A DNA stretch of 64,000 bases from positions 62,001 to 126,000 of the forward strand of contig CABZWK010000003.1 in NCBI GenBank assembly GCA_902529365.1, read 5' to 3'. The position numbers and the translations under genes are program-made. Shown here one piece after another: positions 27,516-35,925 of this stretch. A model generated the notes under the pieces. It was not told the origin of the DNA, made no database searches, and saw only the letters and a list, made by a program, of their open reading frames with translations. Source of the stretch: an uncultured Balneola sp. Lineage in GTDB: Bacteria; Bacteroidota; Rhodothermia; Balneolales; Balneolaceae. Position 1 is the first letter of the stretch; each line of letters starts with the position of its first letter.

Positions 27516-29360
27516 TTGGATAAGAATACTGTAGTTGGATTTACCCTCATTTTTGTGCTCATGCTGGGCTGGTTTTATTTCACCTTACCAAGTGAAGAAC
27601 AATTAGCCGAGCAACAACGTCAAAGAGCTATTAGAGACAATTTAGCTCAGGTTGAATTAAACCAAGACCTAAACCCTGACTTACAAACAGATAATCGAGT
27701 CACAGGTAATCTACAAAACCAACGTACAAGTACCGATGGACAGAATACTATGTACTCTAGTCAGATTACCGATGGTGATGAATCCAGAGTACAGAATGTT
27801 GGAATGTTTGGAGCTATGCAAGATACTGTACAACGATTTACTACCATAGACACCCCTCTATATAAAGCTATTTTTACAAATAAAGGGGCAGGACCTGCGC
27901 AATTCACGTTGAAAGAGCATGTCAACTGGGCGGGTACACCCGTACAAATGATAGGAGATACTTCTCTTGCTGCCTATAATTTAGGCTTTTTAAGTACTGA
28001 AAACTATAATGTTGAAACCCAAGAACTACTTTTCGAAGCAGAAAATCTAGCTTCGAACATCCGTGTATTGGCAGGTGAAAGCAGGATTATTAGCTACCGA
28101 TTAAATGTTCCCAATGGGGGTGCACTTCGTTACACCTACACTTTTTTTTCTGACAGCTATGAGATAGACCTACGTGTAGAATATATTGGTATTCAAGAAT
28201 ATATCTTAGGCCGATCCGTTGATTTTAGTTTTAACAGCCCATTAAATTTCACCGAACGTGATCGAGTGCAAGAGGCTCTTGCGACTTCTGCATACTTATA
28301 TGCAGGGGGAGAACTCGAAAGACTTAAAGTCGACAACCCAGACGAAAACAATGGCTACAACGAATTAAACGTAAACGGCGCGGTGGAATGGGTTGCCACC
28401 AAAACCAAATTCTTTGCTCAACTTATACAACCGGGGCATGGTACAGAAGGAGCCTTACTTGCGGGTCAAATCAATGGTAAAGTGGATCAAGCAACTACCG
28501 ATCACGCATATCAGGCTATGGTCAATTCTGACATACCTAGTAATGGAACCCAAGAATACCGACTCTACATTGGCCCAACTAAATATGCCGACATGAAAAG
28601 CTATAATGAGCATGCTTTTGATATGGTAGAAGTTGGTTATGGATGGCTACGATGGTTTTCTGATCCATTTGTACGGTTTATTGTCATTCCATTCTTTAAT
28701 GTTATGGGTGGGTTTATCTCCAACTATGGGGTATTGGTCATTATATTTGCGGTCACCGTTAAACTTGTTCTATCTCCACTCACGTTTAAAAGTTACAAAA
28801 GTATGGCGGCCATGAAAGAAATACAGCCGCAGATGAAAGAAATACAAGAAAAATATAAGAGTGACCCTCAGAAGCAGCAAAAAGCGACCATGAATTTGTA
28901 TCGCAAAAATAAAGTGAATCCATTAGGAGGGTGTTTGCCCATGTTACTTCAGTTTCCTATCCTAATCACTCTCTGGCTATTTTTTCAAAACTCTATTTTA
29001 CTAAGGCAAGAATCTTTCCTTTGGGCTAATGACTTATCCGCGCCAGATTTTATTATCAATTTACCTTTTGGCATCCCGTTTTTAGGGGATCAAATAGGTG
29101 GATTTGTAATATTAATGTCTATTTCGATGGGGCTACAAAGTCGACTCACAGGGGGTGCTAGCGGCGGCGGTGCAGCAGGCGGTGCGATGGCTCAAAACAT
29201 GAAAATAATGCAGTATTTACTCCCAATTATGATGCTGTTCATATTTAACCGTTTTGCTTCTGGATTGAGTCTTTACTATCTCATTTTCAATGTGTTGTCG
29301 ATTGTTCAGCAATACTACATCAATCGTAGTACCCATAAAGCAGCTCTGGCAAAGTCTTAA
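27516..29360 (+). CDS. yidC: membrane protein insertase YidC
   Basis: Inserts and folds inner-membrane proteins with or without SecYEG. The 614-residue protein has the Gram-negative plan: an N-terminal helix (MDKNTVVGFTLIFVLMLGWF), a low-complexity Q/N-rich linker, a large periplasmic P1 beta domain (about 110-360), and the conserved C-terminal five-helix core with LTFKSYKSMAAMKEIQPQ and NPLGGCLPMLLQFPIL. A glycine/alanine-rich loop lies near residue 550. The start codon is TTG at 27516; no ATG fits before the first helix. It follows rnpA by 41 bases. Confidence 0.94.
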   Translation: MDKNTVVGFTLIFVLMLGWFYFTLPSEEQLAEQQRQRAIRDNLAQVELNQDLNPDLQTDNRVTGNLQNQRTSTDGQNTMYSSQITDGDESRVQNVGMFGAMQDTVQRFTTIDTPLYKAIFTNKGAGPAQFTLKEHVNWAGTPVQMIGDTSLAAYNLGFLSTENYNVETQELLFEAENLASNIRVLAGESRIISYRLNVPNGGALRYTYTFFSDSYEIDLRVEYIGIQEYILGRSVDFSFNSPLNFTERDRVQEALATSAYLYAGGELERLKVDNPDENNGYNELNVNGAVEWVATKTKFFAQLIQPGHGTEGALLAGQINGKVDQATTDHAYQAMVNSDIPSNGTQEYRLYIGPTKYADMKSYNEHAFDMVEVGYGWLRWFSDPFVRFIVIPFFNVMGGFISNYGVLVIIFAVTVKLVLSPLTFKSYKSMAAMKEIQPQMKEIQEKYKSDPQKQQKATMNLYRKNKVNPLGGCLPMLLQFPILITLWLFFQNSILLRQESFLWANDLSAPDFIINLPFGIPFLGDQIGGFVILMSISMGLQSRLTGGASGGGAAGGAMAQNMKIMQYLLPIMMLFIFNRFASGLSLYYLIFNVLSIVQQYYINRSTHKAALAKS

Positions 29361-29505
29361 GTTTTTCTTTCTTTGGTCGATGATTTTTAAGTGAATACGT
29401 CGAAACTTTATAATGTTTTGGTGAGCATTATTCAGCTTTGGCTATCGCTAAGCTTAAACCAAAAGAAAAAATAACATTGCCCTGCAGTATTTAAGGAACC
29501 TATAT

Positions 29506-30408
29506 TTGTTAAGCACCGCCTTATACCACTATCCAATTGTTCGTTATCGATCCAATGAAGTGGAGCTATGGAATCCCATTCACAAGCAATGGTTTAAAAA
29601 CAGGCCAGAAGAACGTATTCGACTCCGAGTAGTTGAGTACTTCCTACAAGAGTGCCAAATGTCGCCCAACAAAATTGGTCCTGAGTTCTCTGTTGACCTA
29701 GCTAATGAAATGAAAGGTCGCATCGATCTAGTCTGTTTTGATGCTAATTATCAAGCTCATTGCCTTGTAGAATGTAAGCAGGTACATGTTCCTTTGAATG
29801 AACAGGTTGCGCAGCAAATTGCAAAATACCATCTGAGCCTACCCAGTCCCTATTTACTTATTACCAATGGCAGAGTTGATGCCTGGTTTCAACGTACATC
29901 AAGGGGTATTGAATATCTTGAATCCCTGCCGGATGAGTACAAATCGACCCGAGAGGCTGATCGTGACCTACCATATTGGGTAGATCGTGGGTTTGTATAT
30001 CCTTACATCCCAGACTCATTGCATGAAATAGTGCGTAATATATGTATGCGCTTGTATGTAGATTTGCAGTCTCCACCCATTTATTTGGATTTTGAGGATA
30101 TTCCCACTGAATTTATGCTAGAAAACTATTATCTCATTACTAATTTTGGGGAAGAAGAAACTCGCACTCGGATTGCGTTTGCAATGAATGGCAAGGGAAA
30201 TACACAAAGCTTAGATGTGATTTTAAGCGAAAATGGAGTTAGTACAAAATTATTAAAGATTGATATGCTGGCTTTATATAATTATGAAAGCGCGCATGCC
30301 GCCTTATACACGGAAATGGGACAACAACAGGTGGATGTGTCATCTATGTCGCCACTGGATAACGAAGAATGGATGGTTAAACTAAGCCTATTCTTAGCAA
30401 AGGCCTAA
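29506..30408 (+). CDS. HsdR N-terminal-like restriction-nuclease-fold protein
   Basis: A 300-residue protein whose N-terminal half resembles the nuclease domain of type I restriction R subunits: RPEERIRLRVVEYFL, then D74 in GRIDLVCFD and the E89-x-K91 pair in CLVECKQ, which together make a PD-(D/E)xK site. LLITNGRVDAWFQ matches the family's following strand. There is no helicase domain and no M or S subunit nearby, so this is a solitary domain, a known arrangement in Bacteroidota-type genomes with unknown role. The C-terminal half (160-300) is not recognised. The start is TTG, overlapping a TATATTTG sequence. Confidence 0.7.
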   Translation: MLSTALYHYPIVRYRSNEVELWNPIHKQWFKNRPEERIRLRVVEYFLQECQMSPNKIGPEFSVDLANEMKGRIDLVCFDANYQAHCLVECKQVHVPLNEQVAQQIAKYHLSLPSPYLLITNGRVDAWFQRTSRGIEYLESLPDEYKSTREADRDLPYWVDRGFVYPYIPDSLHEIVRNICMRLYVDLQSPPIYLDFEDIPTEFMLENYYLITNFGEEETRTRIAFAMNGKGNTQSLDVILSENGVSTKLLKIDMLALYNYESAHAALYTEMGQQQVDVSSMSPLDNEEWMVKLSLFLAKA

Positions 30409-30427
30409 ATTACTATCATAGCTGAGA

Positions 30428-31027
30428 TTAATGGAGAGAAGACTGATTACTTTGATCCCCAATCGAAAGAGTTTTATTCCATTGTAGCCAACCCATTACG
30501 GCTAACAGTGTAAAAACAAAAAACTGCCCGCTGGTCAATATCAACCCTTTATAATAATACAGTGGAATAGAAACTAGGTTGGTAACAATCCAAAATAACC
30601 AGTGTTCGACTTTTTTTTCAGCCATAAGCCACATTCCCACAATGGCCAGCGATGTAGTTAAGGAATCCCAAAGCGGAATTTCACTATCAGTGAATCTTTG
30701 AAGAAGAATAAAAAGTGCAAGCCAGGAAAGTAGTAACAAAACGATGGATAAGATCCATTCATTTCTACTACTACGAGTAATTTCTTTAACTGCGCTACTC
30801 CCTGAGGGCTGCAGCCACCTATACCAACCATATATACTCATAATAACATAGTATATATTGATGCCCATATCAGCGTAAATCCCAAATACGTAGGATAGGT
30901 AAACATAGATACCGACACTAACCAATCCAATAGGATATACCCATATGCGCTCTTTGACCGAAAACCAGACACTGGCTAAGCCAGTTCCCACAGCTAATCC
31001 CTCAAGACTGAATAAATAATCTATCAT
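30428..31027 (-). CDS. pnuC: nicotinamide riboside/mononucleotide transporter PnuC
   Basis: A 199-residue inner-membrane carrier with about seven helices and the PnuC landmark YADMGINIYYVIMSIYGWYRW region plus PLWDSLTTSLAIVGMWLMAEK. It moves nicotinamide riboside, feeding NAD salvage; a thiamine-transporting relative (PnuT) is possible. It is the last gene of the overlapping operon porX-tsaE-hypothetical-pnuC, and its start overlaps the previous stop by 4 bases (ATGA). De novo NAD genes nadC and nadA lie about 14 kb away. Confidence 0.88.
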   Translation of the reverse strand: MIDYLFSLEGLAVGTGLASVWFSVKERIWVYPIGLVSVGIYVYLSYVFGIYADMGINIYYVIMSIYGWYRWLQPSGSSAVKEITRSSRNEWILSIVLLLLSWLALFILLQRFTDSEIPLWDSLTTSLAIVGMWLMAEKKVEHWLFWIVTNLVSIPLYYYKGLILTSGQFFVFTLLAVMGWLQWNKTLSIGDQSNQSSLH

Positions 31028-31314
31028 ACTTTTGTTTTTAATACGCCCATCAAGTTCAAGGTATGTATGGGTATTAAATAGTTGATAAGAATTTCATCCT
31101 TATGTATGCCTAATAGCCCTGTGCCTCTAAAATCAACTACACATACGTTCTCTTCTCTTTGAACAATTTCACCAATCCCGTAAAATTCCGGACTTGGGCC
31201 GTAGTAAACTAAATCACCCAGCATAAGTTCGTTCTTTGCGCGCCGATGGAAGGGCATAATCACCGGCAATAAATCTAATCGGTATGAAAGTCTTTTTTTA
31301 CTGTCTAGCGACAT
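31024..31314 (-). CDS. small protein with an SH3/KOW-like barrel, unknown function
   Basis: About 96 residues: a basic N-terminus ([18 protein letters not shown]) and a beta-rich middle GDLVYYGPSPEFYGIGEIVQ followed by VCVVDFRGTGLLGIHKDEIL, which looks like a small SH3/Tudor-type barrel as found in nucleic-acid-binding tails. I do not recognise the family. The frame is open to 31374, but the ATG at 31314 needs only a 17-base overlap with tsaE and starts at a clean boundary. It is embedded between tsaE and pnuC with overlapping ends, so it is surely translated in that operon. Confidence 0.65.
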   Translation of the reverse strand: MSLDSKKRLSYRLDLLPVIMPFHRRAKNELMLGDLVYYGPSPEFYGIGEIVQREENVCVVDFRGTGLLGIHKDEILINYLIPIHTLNLMGVLKTKV

Positions 31315-31759
31315 AGGTCTGTTTTTTTTGTATATGAATCGCTCGACTCTCTGGCCCATTATTCGAGCGTCCAATATCCACCACCCACGAATCGTCTGAG
31401 ACTAAAGATAGGGCTAGTTCAGGCCACTCTATAATGCAAATACCCTCGTTATATAGATATTCTTCAAATCCAATTTCTTGAAGCTCGCTTGGCGATTTCA
31501 AACGATATAAGTCAAAATGATAAAGAGTTATTTGCCCCACATATTCATGCACCACCGCATATGTTGGTGACTTTACTTGCTCTTGTTTGATATCGAAATA
31601 AGCTGCCAATCCTTTTGTAAAATGAGTTTTACCTACTCCTAACCCTCCCTGAATTATTACCACATCATTTGGCTGTAGTCTCTGGGCAAATTCTTTGGCT
31701 ATGGCAATTGTTTGTTCTACCGATGAAGAAAAAAAGTTATGACCTAGGCTGCTATCCAT
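31298..31759 (-). CDS. tsaE: tRNA threonylcarbamoyladenosine biosynthesis ATPase TsaE
   Basis: Part of the TsaB-TsaC-TsaD-TsaE system that makes t6A37 on tRNAs reading ANN codons. The 153 residues show the P-loop GGLGVGKT (38-45), [10 protein letters not shown], the HFDLYRL strand, and the C-terminal IIEWPEL motif, all diagnostic. Its ATG lies within the last codons of porX (8-base overlap), so the two are translationally coupled. The other tsa genes are not in the window. Confidence 0.93.
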   Translation of the reverse strand: MDSSLGHNFFSSSVEQTIAIAKEFAQRLQPNDVVIIQGGLGVGKTHFTKGLAAYFDIKQEQVKSPTYAVVHEYVGQITLYHFDLYRLKSPSELQEIGFEEYLYNEGICIIEWPELALSLVSDDSWVVDIGRSNNGPESRAIHIQKKQTYVARQ

Positions 31760-33341
31760 CTTTTGATTTAGGTTCTAAGAGTGCCAGAGGTAAAATCATT
31801 TCTTCCATAGAAGCACCCCCATGTTGAAAGGTGTCCTTGTAGCGGTTTTGATATTTATGGTAGTTGGTAGGATAAACAAAATAATAATTTTCTTTTGCTA
31901 TCAGATAGTCTTTAATGTTGGCATATTCAGGTAAACCACACGCTTGAGCTTCTTTGAACACAATGACTGAGTCTTCTTCTTCAGCATTTAAATTTCGTCC
32001 ATACTTATATCTCAAGCCCGTTGCAGTATCCTTGTCACCGAACACTTTGGTATCCCGAAGGGCTCTTACTGAACCATGATCGGTCGTAATTATAAGATGG
32101 ACCCCCTCCTCCGACAATTCTTTGAACATCTGAAACAGGGACGAATGCTGAAACCATGCCTCTGTGATAGCTCTAAATCCTGCTTCATCGGGTGCTAATT
32201 CTTTAATAACATCAGAATCGGAACGAGAGTGGACTAAGGTATCTACAAAATTAAATACAAAAGCTGATAGTGGACTTTGGGCGTAGCTTTTTATTTTTTG
32301 CGCAATCTGACGCCCTTCCTGTGCATTAAGTATTTTCTCATATTTCGTTTTAATCCCAAGTCCTCTTCTTGAAACATAAGAATTGAGCAGCTCGTGTTCA
32401 TGTCTATTCCAAGACTGCTCATCCTGACCCTGCTCCCATAATGCTGGATATTGTTTTGAAATTTGTAACGGCGTTAACCCGGAAAATATAGCATTTCGAG
32501 AATAGGGGGTTGCGGTAGGTAATAGCGAGAGATAAAATTCGGTTTGAATATCATAATACTGATTTAAATATCTCTCAAAAACTAACCATTGGTCATATCG
32601 CATACAGTCAATAACAAAAAACATGACATGCTTTCCTTGCTTTATCAAGGGTTCTACGTAGGTAGATAGTATCCCCGGCGACAATAGTGGAGATTCATTT
32701 TCTTCTTGATTTCGGTCAAAGGCGTCTACTAGTTCGTACTTTTTTATCCATTGCTGGTAGTTTTGCTCCACCATTTTACCAAACTCCCGATTGGCCGATT
32801 GAAATTGATCGTCCAACACCTGCTTTAAGGTTTCATCTCCTTGACCCAAATCCATTTGCCACTGGGTTAGCTTTTTATATACCTCAATCCAGCTTTGCCA
32901 GGTAGTACGATGATGGAGTAAGGCATCCATTTCGGGGAAGGAACGCAAGTAACTTTGGGCCGATTTTTCGTTTTCTAAACGATCTCTATCCAATAATTTT
33001 TTAACCGTTATAAGTATCTGTGATGGACTTACCGGTTTGATAAGATAGTCAGATATCTTAGCTCCAATGGCCTCTTCCATAATTAATTCCTCTTCACTTT
33101 TCGTAATCATGACTACAGGAACCAATGGGAATTTGGATTTAATTTGTTCCAAGGCTTGCAATCCCCCCATCCCTGGCATCTGTTCGTCTAAAAAAACCAC
33201 ATCAAACAGCTGCTTATCCATCATTGCTACAGCGTCTCTACCGTTGGTCACCGCTATGACTTCAAAGCCCTTTCTTTGTAGGAAAAGTATGTTGGATTGC
33301 AGTTGATCTATCTCATCATCTGCCCATAATATACTTGGCAT
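31752..33341 (-). CDS. porX: PorX: response regulator fused to a PglZ/alkaline-phosphatase-like domain, T9SS regulator
   Basis: Residues 1-120 form a receiver domain with acidic pair D9-D10, phospho-acceptor D52 ([10 protein letters not shown]), T80 and K102. After a helical linker, the C-terminal part (about 220-529) is a PglZ-type alkaline-phosphatase fold, seen in [12 protein letters not shown], the [14 protein letters not shown] stretch and [11 protein letters not shown]. This is the PorX arrangement, which in Porphyromonas and Flavobacterium controls the type IX secretion system and whose PglZ domain is a metal phosphodiesterase acting on small oligonucleotides. The cognate kinase PorY is not here. 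Three proteins with T9SS sorting domains are encoded in this window. It heads the overlapping operon with tsaE and pnuC. Confidence 0.9.
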   Translation of the reverse strand: MPSILWADDEIDQLQSNILFLQRKGFEVIAVTNGRDAVAMMDKQLFDVVFLDEQMPGMGGLQALEQIKSKFPLVPVVMITKSEEELIMEEAIGAKISDYLIKPVSPSQILITVKKLLDRDRLENEKSAQSYLRSFPEMDALLHHRTTWQSWIEVYKKLTQWQMDLGQGDETLKQVLDDQFQSANREFGKMVEQNYQQWIKKYELVDAFDRNQEENESPLLSPGILSTYVEPLIKQGKHVMFFVIDCMRYDQWLVFERYLNQYYDIQTEFYLSLLPTATPYSRNAIFSGLTPLQISKQYPALWEQGQDEQSWNRHEHELLNSYVSRRGLGIKTKYEKILNAQEGRQIAQKIKSYAQSPLSAFVFNFVDTLVHSRSDSDVIKELAPDEAGFRAITEAWFQHSSLFQMFKELSEEGVHLIITTDHGSVRALRDTKVFGDKDTATGLRYKYGRNLNAEEEDSVIVFKEAQACGLPEYANIKDYLIAKENYYFVYPTNYHKYQNRYKDTFQHGGASMEEMILPLALLEPKSKDG

Positions 33342-33439
33342 AGTACATCGGATTCATGAATGGTTATTATGCTTATAGAATATACTAAAACCCTAGAAGG
33401 CTATGCAGTCTAATAATTTGAATTCAATAGCATGCCTAA

Positions 33440-33814
33440 TCATTCTATAGCAGATTCAATGTATAGGTGTATTTTTAATTTTTCCCACCATTTTTGACCA
33501 ATGCCTTTCACTTCCATTAAATCCTCTAAACGGGTAAAATCTCCATGTGTATTTCGATGTTCGAGTATTCTTTGGGCATAAACCTCACCAATTCCGAGGA
33601 GTTGAACCCATTCTTTAAGTGTGGCTGTATTCATATTTATTGTAAGGGTATCTCCTGAATCTGATCGTAGTATGTTAGATCTTAGTGACAGTGAATCAGA
33701 GACGGACCCAACTATTTTTTCATACGATTGCTCAAAAGCCTGAGATCTTTCTACAAATTCGTGGTACTGTTCATCATACGAAGGGGTAGCTGTTGATGTA
33801 GTTCTTAGGCTCAC
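33440..33814 (-). CDS. ComEA-like helix-hairpin-helix protein, remaining open part
   Basis: The C-terminal 60 residues form two helix-hairpin-helix units (LLGIGEVYAQRILEHRN and LMEVKGIGQKWWEKL), the non-specific DNA-binding fold of ComEA-type proteins; NMNTATLKEW is the usual lead-in. This 124-residue reading frame starts with GTG and lacks the membrane anchor normally present. Upstream, in the same frame, a TAA at 33875-33877 interrupts what looks like the natural N-terminus (see the next entry). The gene is either broken, mis-sequenced, or translated from this GTG as a soluble fragment. It lies 98 bases upstream of porX on the same strand. Confidence 0.7.
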   Translation of the reverse strand: MSLRTTSTATPSYDEQYHEFVERSQAFEQSYEKIVGSVSDSLSLRSNILRSDSGDTLTINMNTATLKEWVQLLGIGEVYAQRILEHRNTHGDFTRLEDLMEVKGIGQKWWEKLKIHLYIESAIE

Positions 33815-33931
33815 AATCTGAAAAAAACCAACCAGACTTACTGTTACTAATAGGCTGCTGATGTGTATAATTTCTTAAAGATCAGCTCCCAAATACTGAC
33901 TCCAATAAAACAAAATCCTGTTGATGTGCAT
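33815..33931 (-). pseudogene. N-terminal part of the ComEA-like gene, cut by an in-frame TAA
   Basis: From an ATG at 33931 the frame reads 18 codons (MHINRILFYWSQYLGADL), then TAA at 33875-33877. It then continues without further stops through a hydrophobic stretch (SSLLVTVSLVGFFQIV) into the open part that begins at 33814. A short aromatic N-terminus followed by one membrane helix and then the linker is the usual head of these proteins, so the stop falls inside a formerly or actually intact gene. A single base change (for example AAA, CAA or GAA to TAA) would explain it. Confidence 0.55.
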
Positions 33932-34065
33932 ACGAATCCTTTCATATTTAATGATGGAATAACTCAAAACTTCTGTATAGTAAGAGCTCTCTTGTTTTGT
34001 ATACTTACAAAATATTTTGGGCTGCCTTTGTTTTTTTGGAACTTAATTTTTTATCCAACTAGCAC

Positions 34066-34073
34066 TATATTTG
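34066..34073 (+). promoter_or_regulatory. possible -7 promoter element (TATATTTG), nearly leaderless
   Basis: TATATTTG lies 3 bases before the ATG of the hydrolase at 34077. If it is a Bacteroidota-type -7 element, transcription would start at or just after the initiator, giving a leaderless mRNA. No -33 element is obvious, so this is weak. Confidence 0.25.
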
Positions 34074-34076
34074 ATT

Positions 34077-34970
34077 ATGTCACTATTCACTACTGGGGAT
34101 AACCCTACCATACAAGCCCATCGCTTTGATTATAATGGAACCATGTTGGCTTGGGAACATATACGTATGGATCATTCCACTGGTTCAGCTAGTGATTCAT
34201 CGCATAATTCAACTGCTGATTTACCTAATGGTTCATCGCGTCCACTCATCATTCTACATGGATGGGGTGCAAGTAAAAAAATAATGCAACCTCTTGGTCG
34301 GATGTTAGCTTTTCATCATGATTGTTACGTGATAGATTTGGCTGGATTTGGGGAATCTTCTGAGCCCCCTTTTGCCTGGAAAATTGATGATTATGCCGAT
34401 AGTATTCAAGCTTGGGCGGACCATATAGGGCTTCTAAAATTCGATATTTTAGCCCATTCTTTTGGTGGGCGTATTACGTTGAAATTACTCACTCGGCTGT
34501 GGTCCAAGGAGCATGTTCAAAACGTATTAATTACTGGTGGTGCCGGGATGAAGCCTCGACGCAGTGCGAGTTTTTATGCTAAAAAATATGCAGCTAAGAT
34601 TCTTAAAGCGCCCTTTAATCTACTCTCAGAGCCCTTTAAGTCTCGAGGTCTAAATTGGCTTAGGACAACATCAACCTGGAAATCCCTCGGTTCTCGTGAG
34701 TATGCTGTCTTATCCGGTGTTATGCGTGAAACCTTTGTTCATTCGGTGACTGAATATTTAGAACCTACTCTTCCAAAAATTTCCCATTCCGTACTATTAT
34801 TGTGGGGCGAAAATGACGATGCTACTCCTCTATATCAAGCGCAACGAATGGAAAAGGGACTAGCTGAGGCTGCTTTAGTTGTAATGGATGAGTGCGGGCA
34901 TTATGCTTTTTTGGATAAACCTAAACAATTCGTTGCTATTGCCGAAGCGTATCTAAAACCAACTGATTAG
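34077..34970 (+). CDS. alpha/beta hydrolase
   Basis: A 297-residue hydrolase with the oxyanion motif HGWGAS (61-66), nucleophile elbow AHSFGGR (S128), acid in GENDDAT (D247 or D248) and catalytic H275 in CGHYAFLDKP. An unusual Ser/Asp/His-rich insertion (about residues 31-55) precedes the first core strand. The substrate is unknown; no signal peptide is present, so it is cytoplasmic. I chose the ATG at 34077 over the TTG at 34071. Its 3' end overlaps the converging pseudouridine synthase gene by 35 bases. Confidence 0.8.
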   Translation: MSLFTTGDNPTIQAHRFDYNGTMLAWEHIRMDHSTGSASDSSHNSTADLPNGSSRPLIILHGWGASKKIMQPLGRMLAFHHDCYVIDLAGFGESSEPPFAWKIDDYADSIQAWADHIGLLKFDILAHSFGGRITLKLLTRLWSKEHVQNVLITGGAGMKPRRSASFYAKKYAAKILKAPFNLLSEPFKSRGLNWLRTTSTWKSLGSREYAVLSGVMRETFVHSVTEYLEPTLPKISHSVLLLWGENDDATPLYQAQRMEKGLAEAALVVMDECGHYAFLDKPKQFVAIAEAYLKPTD

Positions 34971-35862
34971 GAAGACTAAAATTAAGTCCAAGAGTCGGAA
35001 ATTCTAGGCTCTTACTTACAAGAGCTATACCTTGATTTTGTAAGCGAACGCCTGAGTTGTCTCCGTTTGGGCCGTAAATGGGATCATTATAAATTGGATG
35101 CCCCCAATAGGATAGATGCAGGCGGATTTGATGGGTTCTTCCAGTAATTGGACGGCATTGAATCAAAGATTCTGGTCCATCTTTACGTAATAAAGTGCAG
35201 GAGGTCTGGGCGGCAAGTGCTCCATCTAAACCATCCCCACATTCAAATACAAATCCTTTCTTTCTGCGGATAGGAGCGTTGATTAGGTATTCTCCTTTTT
35301 CAGTAGGATTTCCTTGAACCCGCGCCCAATAGATTTTTTTTACCCAGGACTGTTCAAAAGCTTTGGTACATTCACGTGCCGTTTCTTTATTTTTTGCCAG
35401 AATAACGAGACCCGATGTTACCGCATCGAGCCTGTGTACAATTCGCAATCCCTCGTAGCCTTTTTCTTGTAAAATATAATGCAGACTGTTTTTATAGTAT
35501 CGACCTCCTGCATGCATGGGCATAGGCGTGGGCTTAAATACCGCCACTATATCAGATGACTCCTCCAATATGATGACTTCATCGGGAACACTGGGTTCTA
35601 TCATTTTAGGTACAAGATGAACAATAGTATCACCAGCCAGTAAGCCTGATTCATTCAATTTGAGGGCCTCTACAGGTTTTCCATCCCTCAAAACATGAAT
35701 TAGGCCCTCACATTCTCGATGACGCCATGCTTTTTCTCCTACATGAGGAAAGCGCTCAACTAAATAGTGGTGGAGTTGTTTACCAAGCCCATCACTTCGA
35801 ACCGCTGTTTGATGAGTATAGGGGTAGGGTGAAACCAATCGTATCTTACGCGACAAAGTCAT
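34936..35862 (-). CDS. RluA family RNA pseudouridine synthase
   Basis: Converts specific uridines in rRNA or tRNA to pseudouridine. The catalytic motif HRLDAVTSGLVILA has the nucleophilic aspartate at D146, and CRPITGRTHQIRLHLSYWGHPI is the conserved C-terminal RNA-binding region. An S4-like region precedes it (about 20-85: GLGKQLHHYLVERF and GLLAGDTIVHLV). The target site cannot be told from sequence. The 308 residues fit the family. It converges on the hydrolase with a 35-base overlap. Confidence 0.88.
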   Translation of the reverse strand: MTLSRKIRLVSPYPYTHQTAVRSDGLGKQLHHYLVERFPHVGEKAWRHRECEGLIHVLRDGKPVEALKLNESGLLAGDTIVHLVPKMIEPSVPDEVIILEESSDIVAVFKPTPMPMHAGGRYYKNSLHYILQEKGYEGLRIVHRLDAVTSGLVILAKNKETARECTKAFEQSWVKKIYWARVQGNPTEKGEYLINAPIRRKKGFVFECGDGLDGALAAQTSCTLLRKDGPESLIQCRPITGRTHQIRLHLSYWGHPIYNDPIYGPNGDNSGVRLQNQGIALVSKSLEFPTLGLNFSLPNQLVLDTLRQ

Positions 35863-35925
35863 GTCTTATGCGAACCTGGGCTTATTCATAATCGCTTAGA
35901 CTATCTTAGTAGGAGTTTAGATTAA

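Noticed and set aside
29506-30408. Type I restriction-modification system
   Set aside because: Only an R-subunit N-terminal-like domain is present; helicase, methylase and specificity genes are missing nearby.
33863-34102. A 79-codon rightward frame rich in Phe and Ile
   Set aside because: It is antisense to the interrupted ComEA-like N-terminus and runs into the hydrolase start; it has no recognisable family and reads like spacer sequence.
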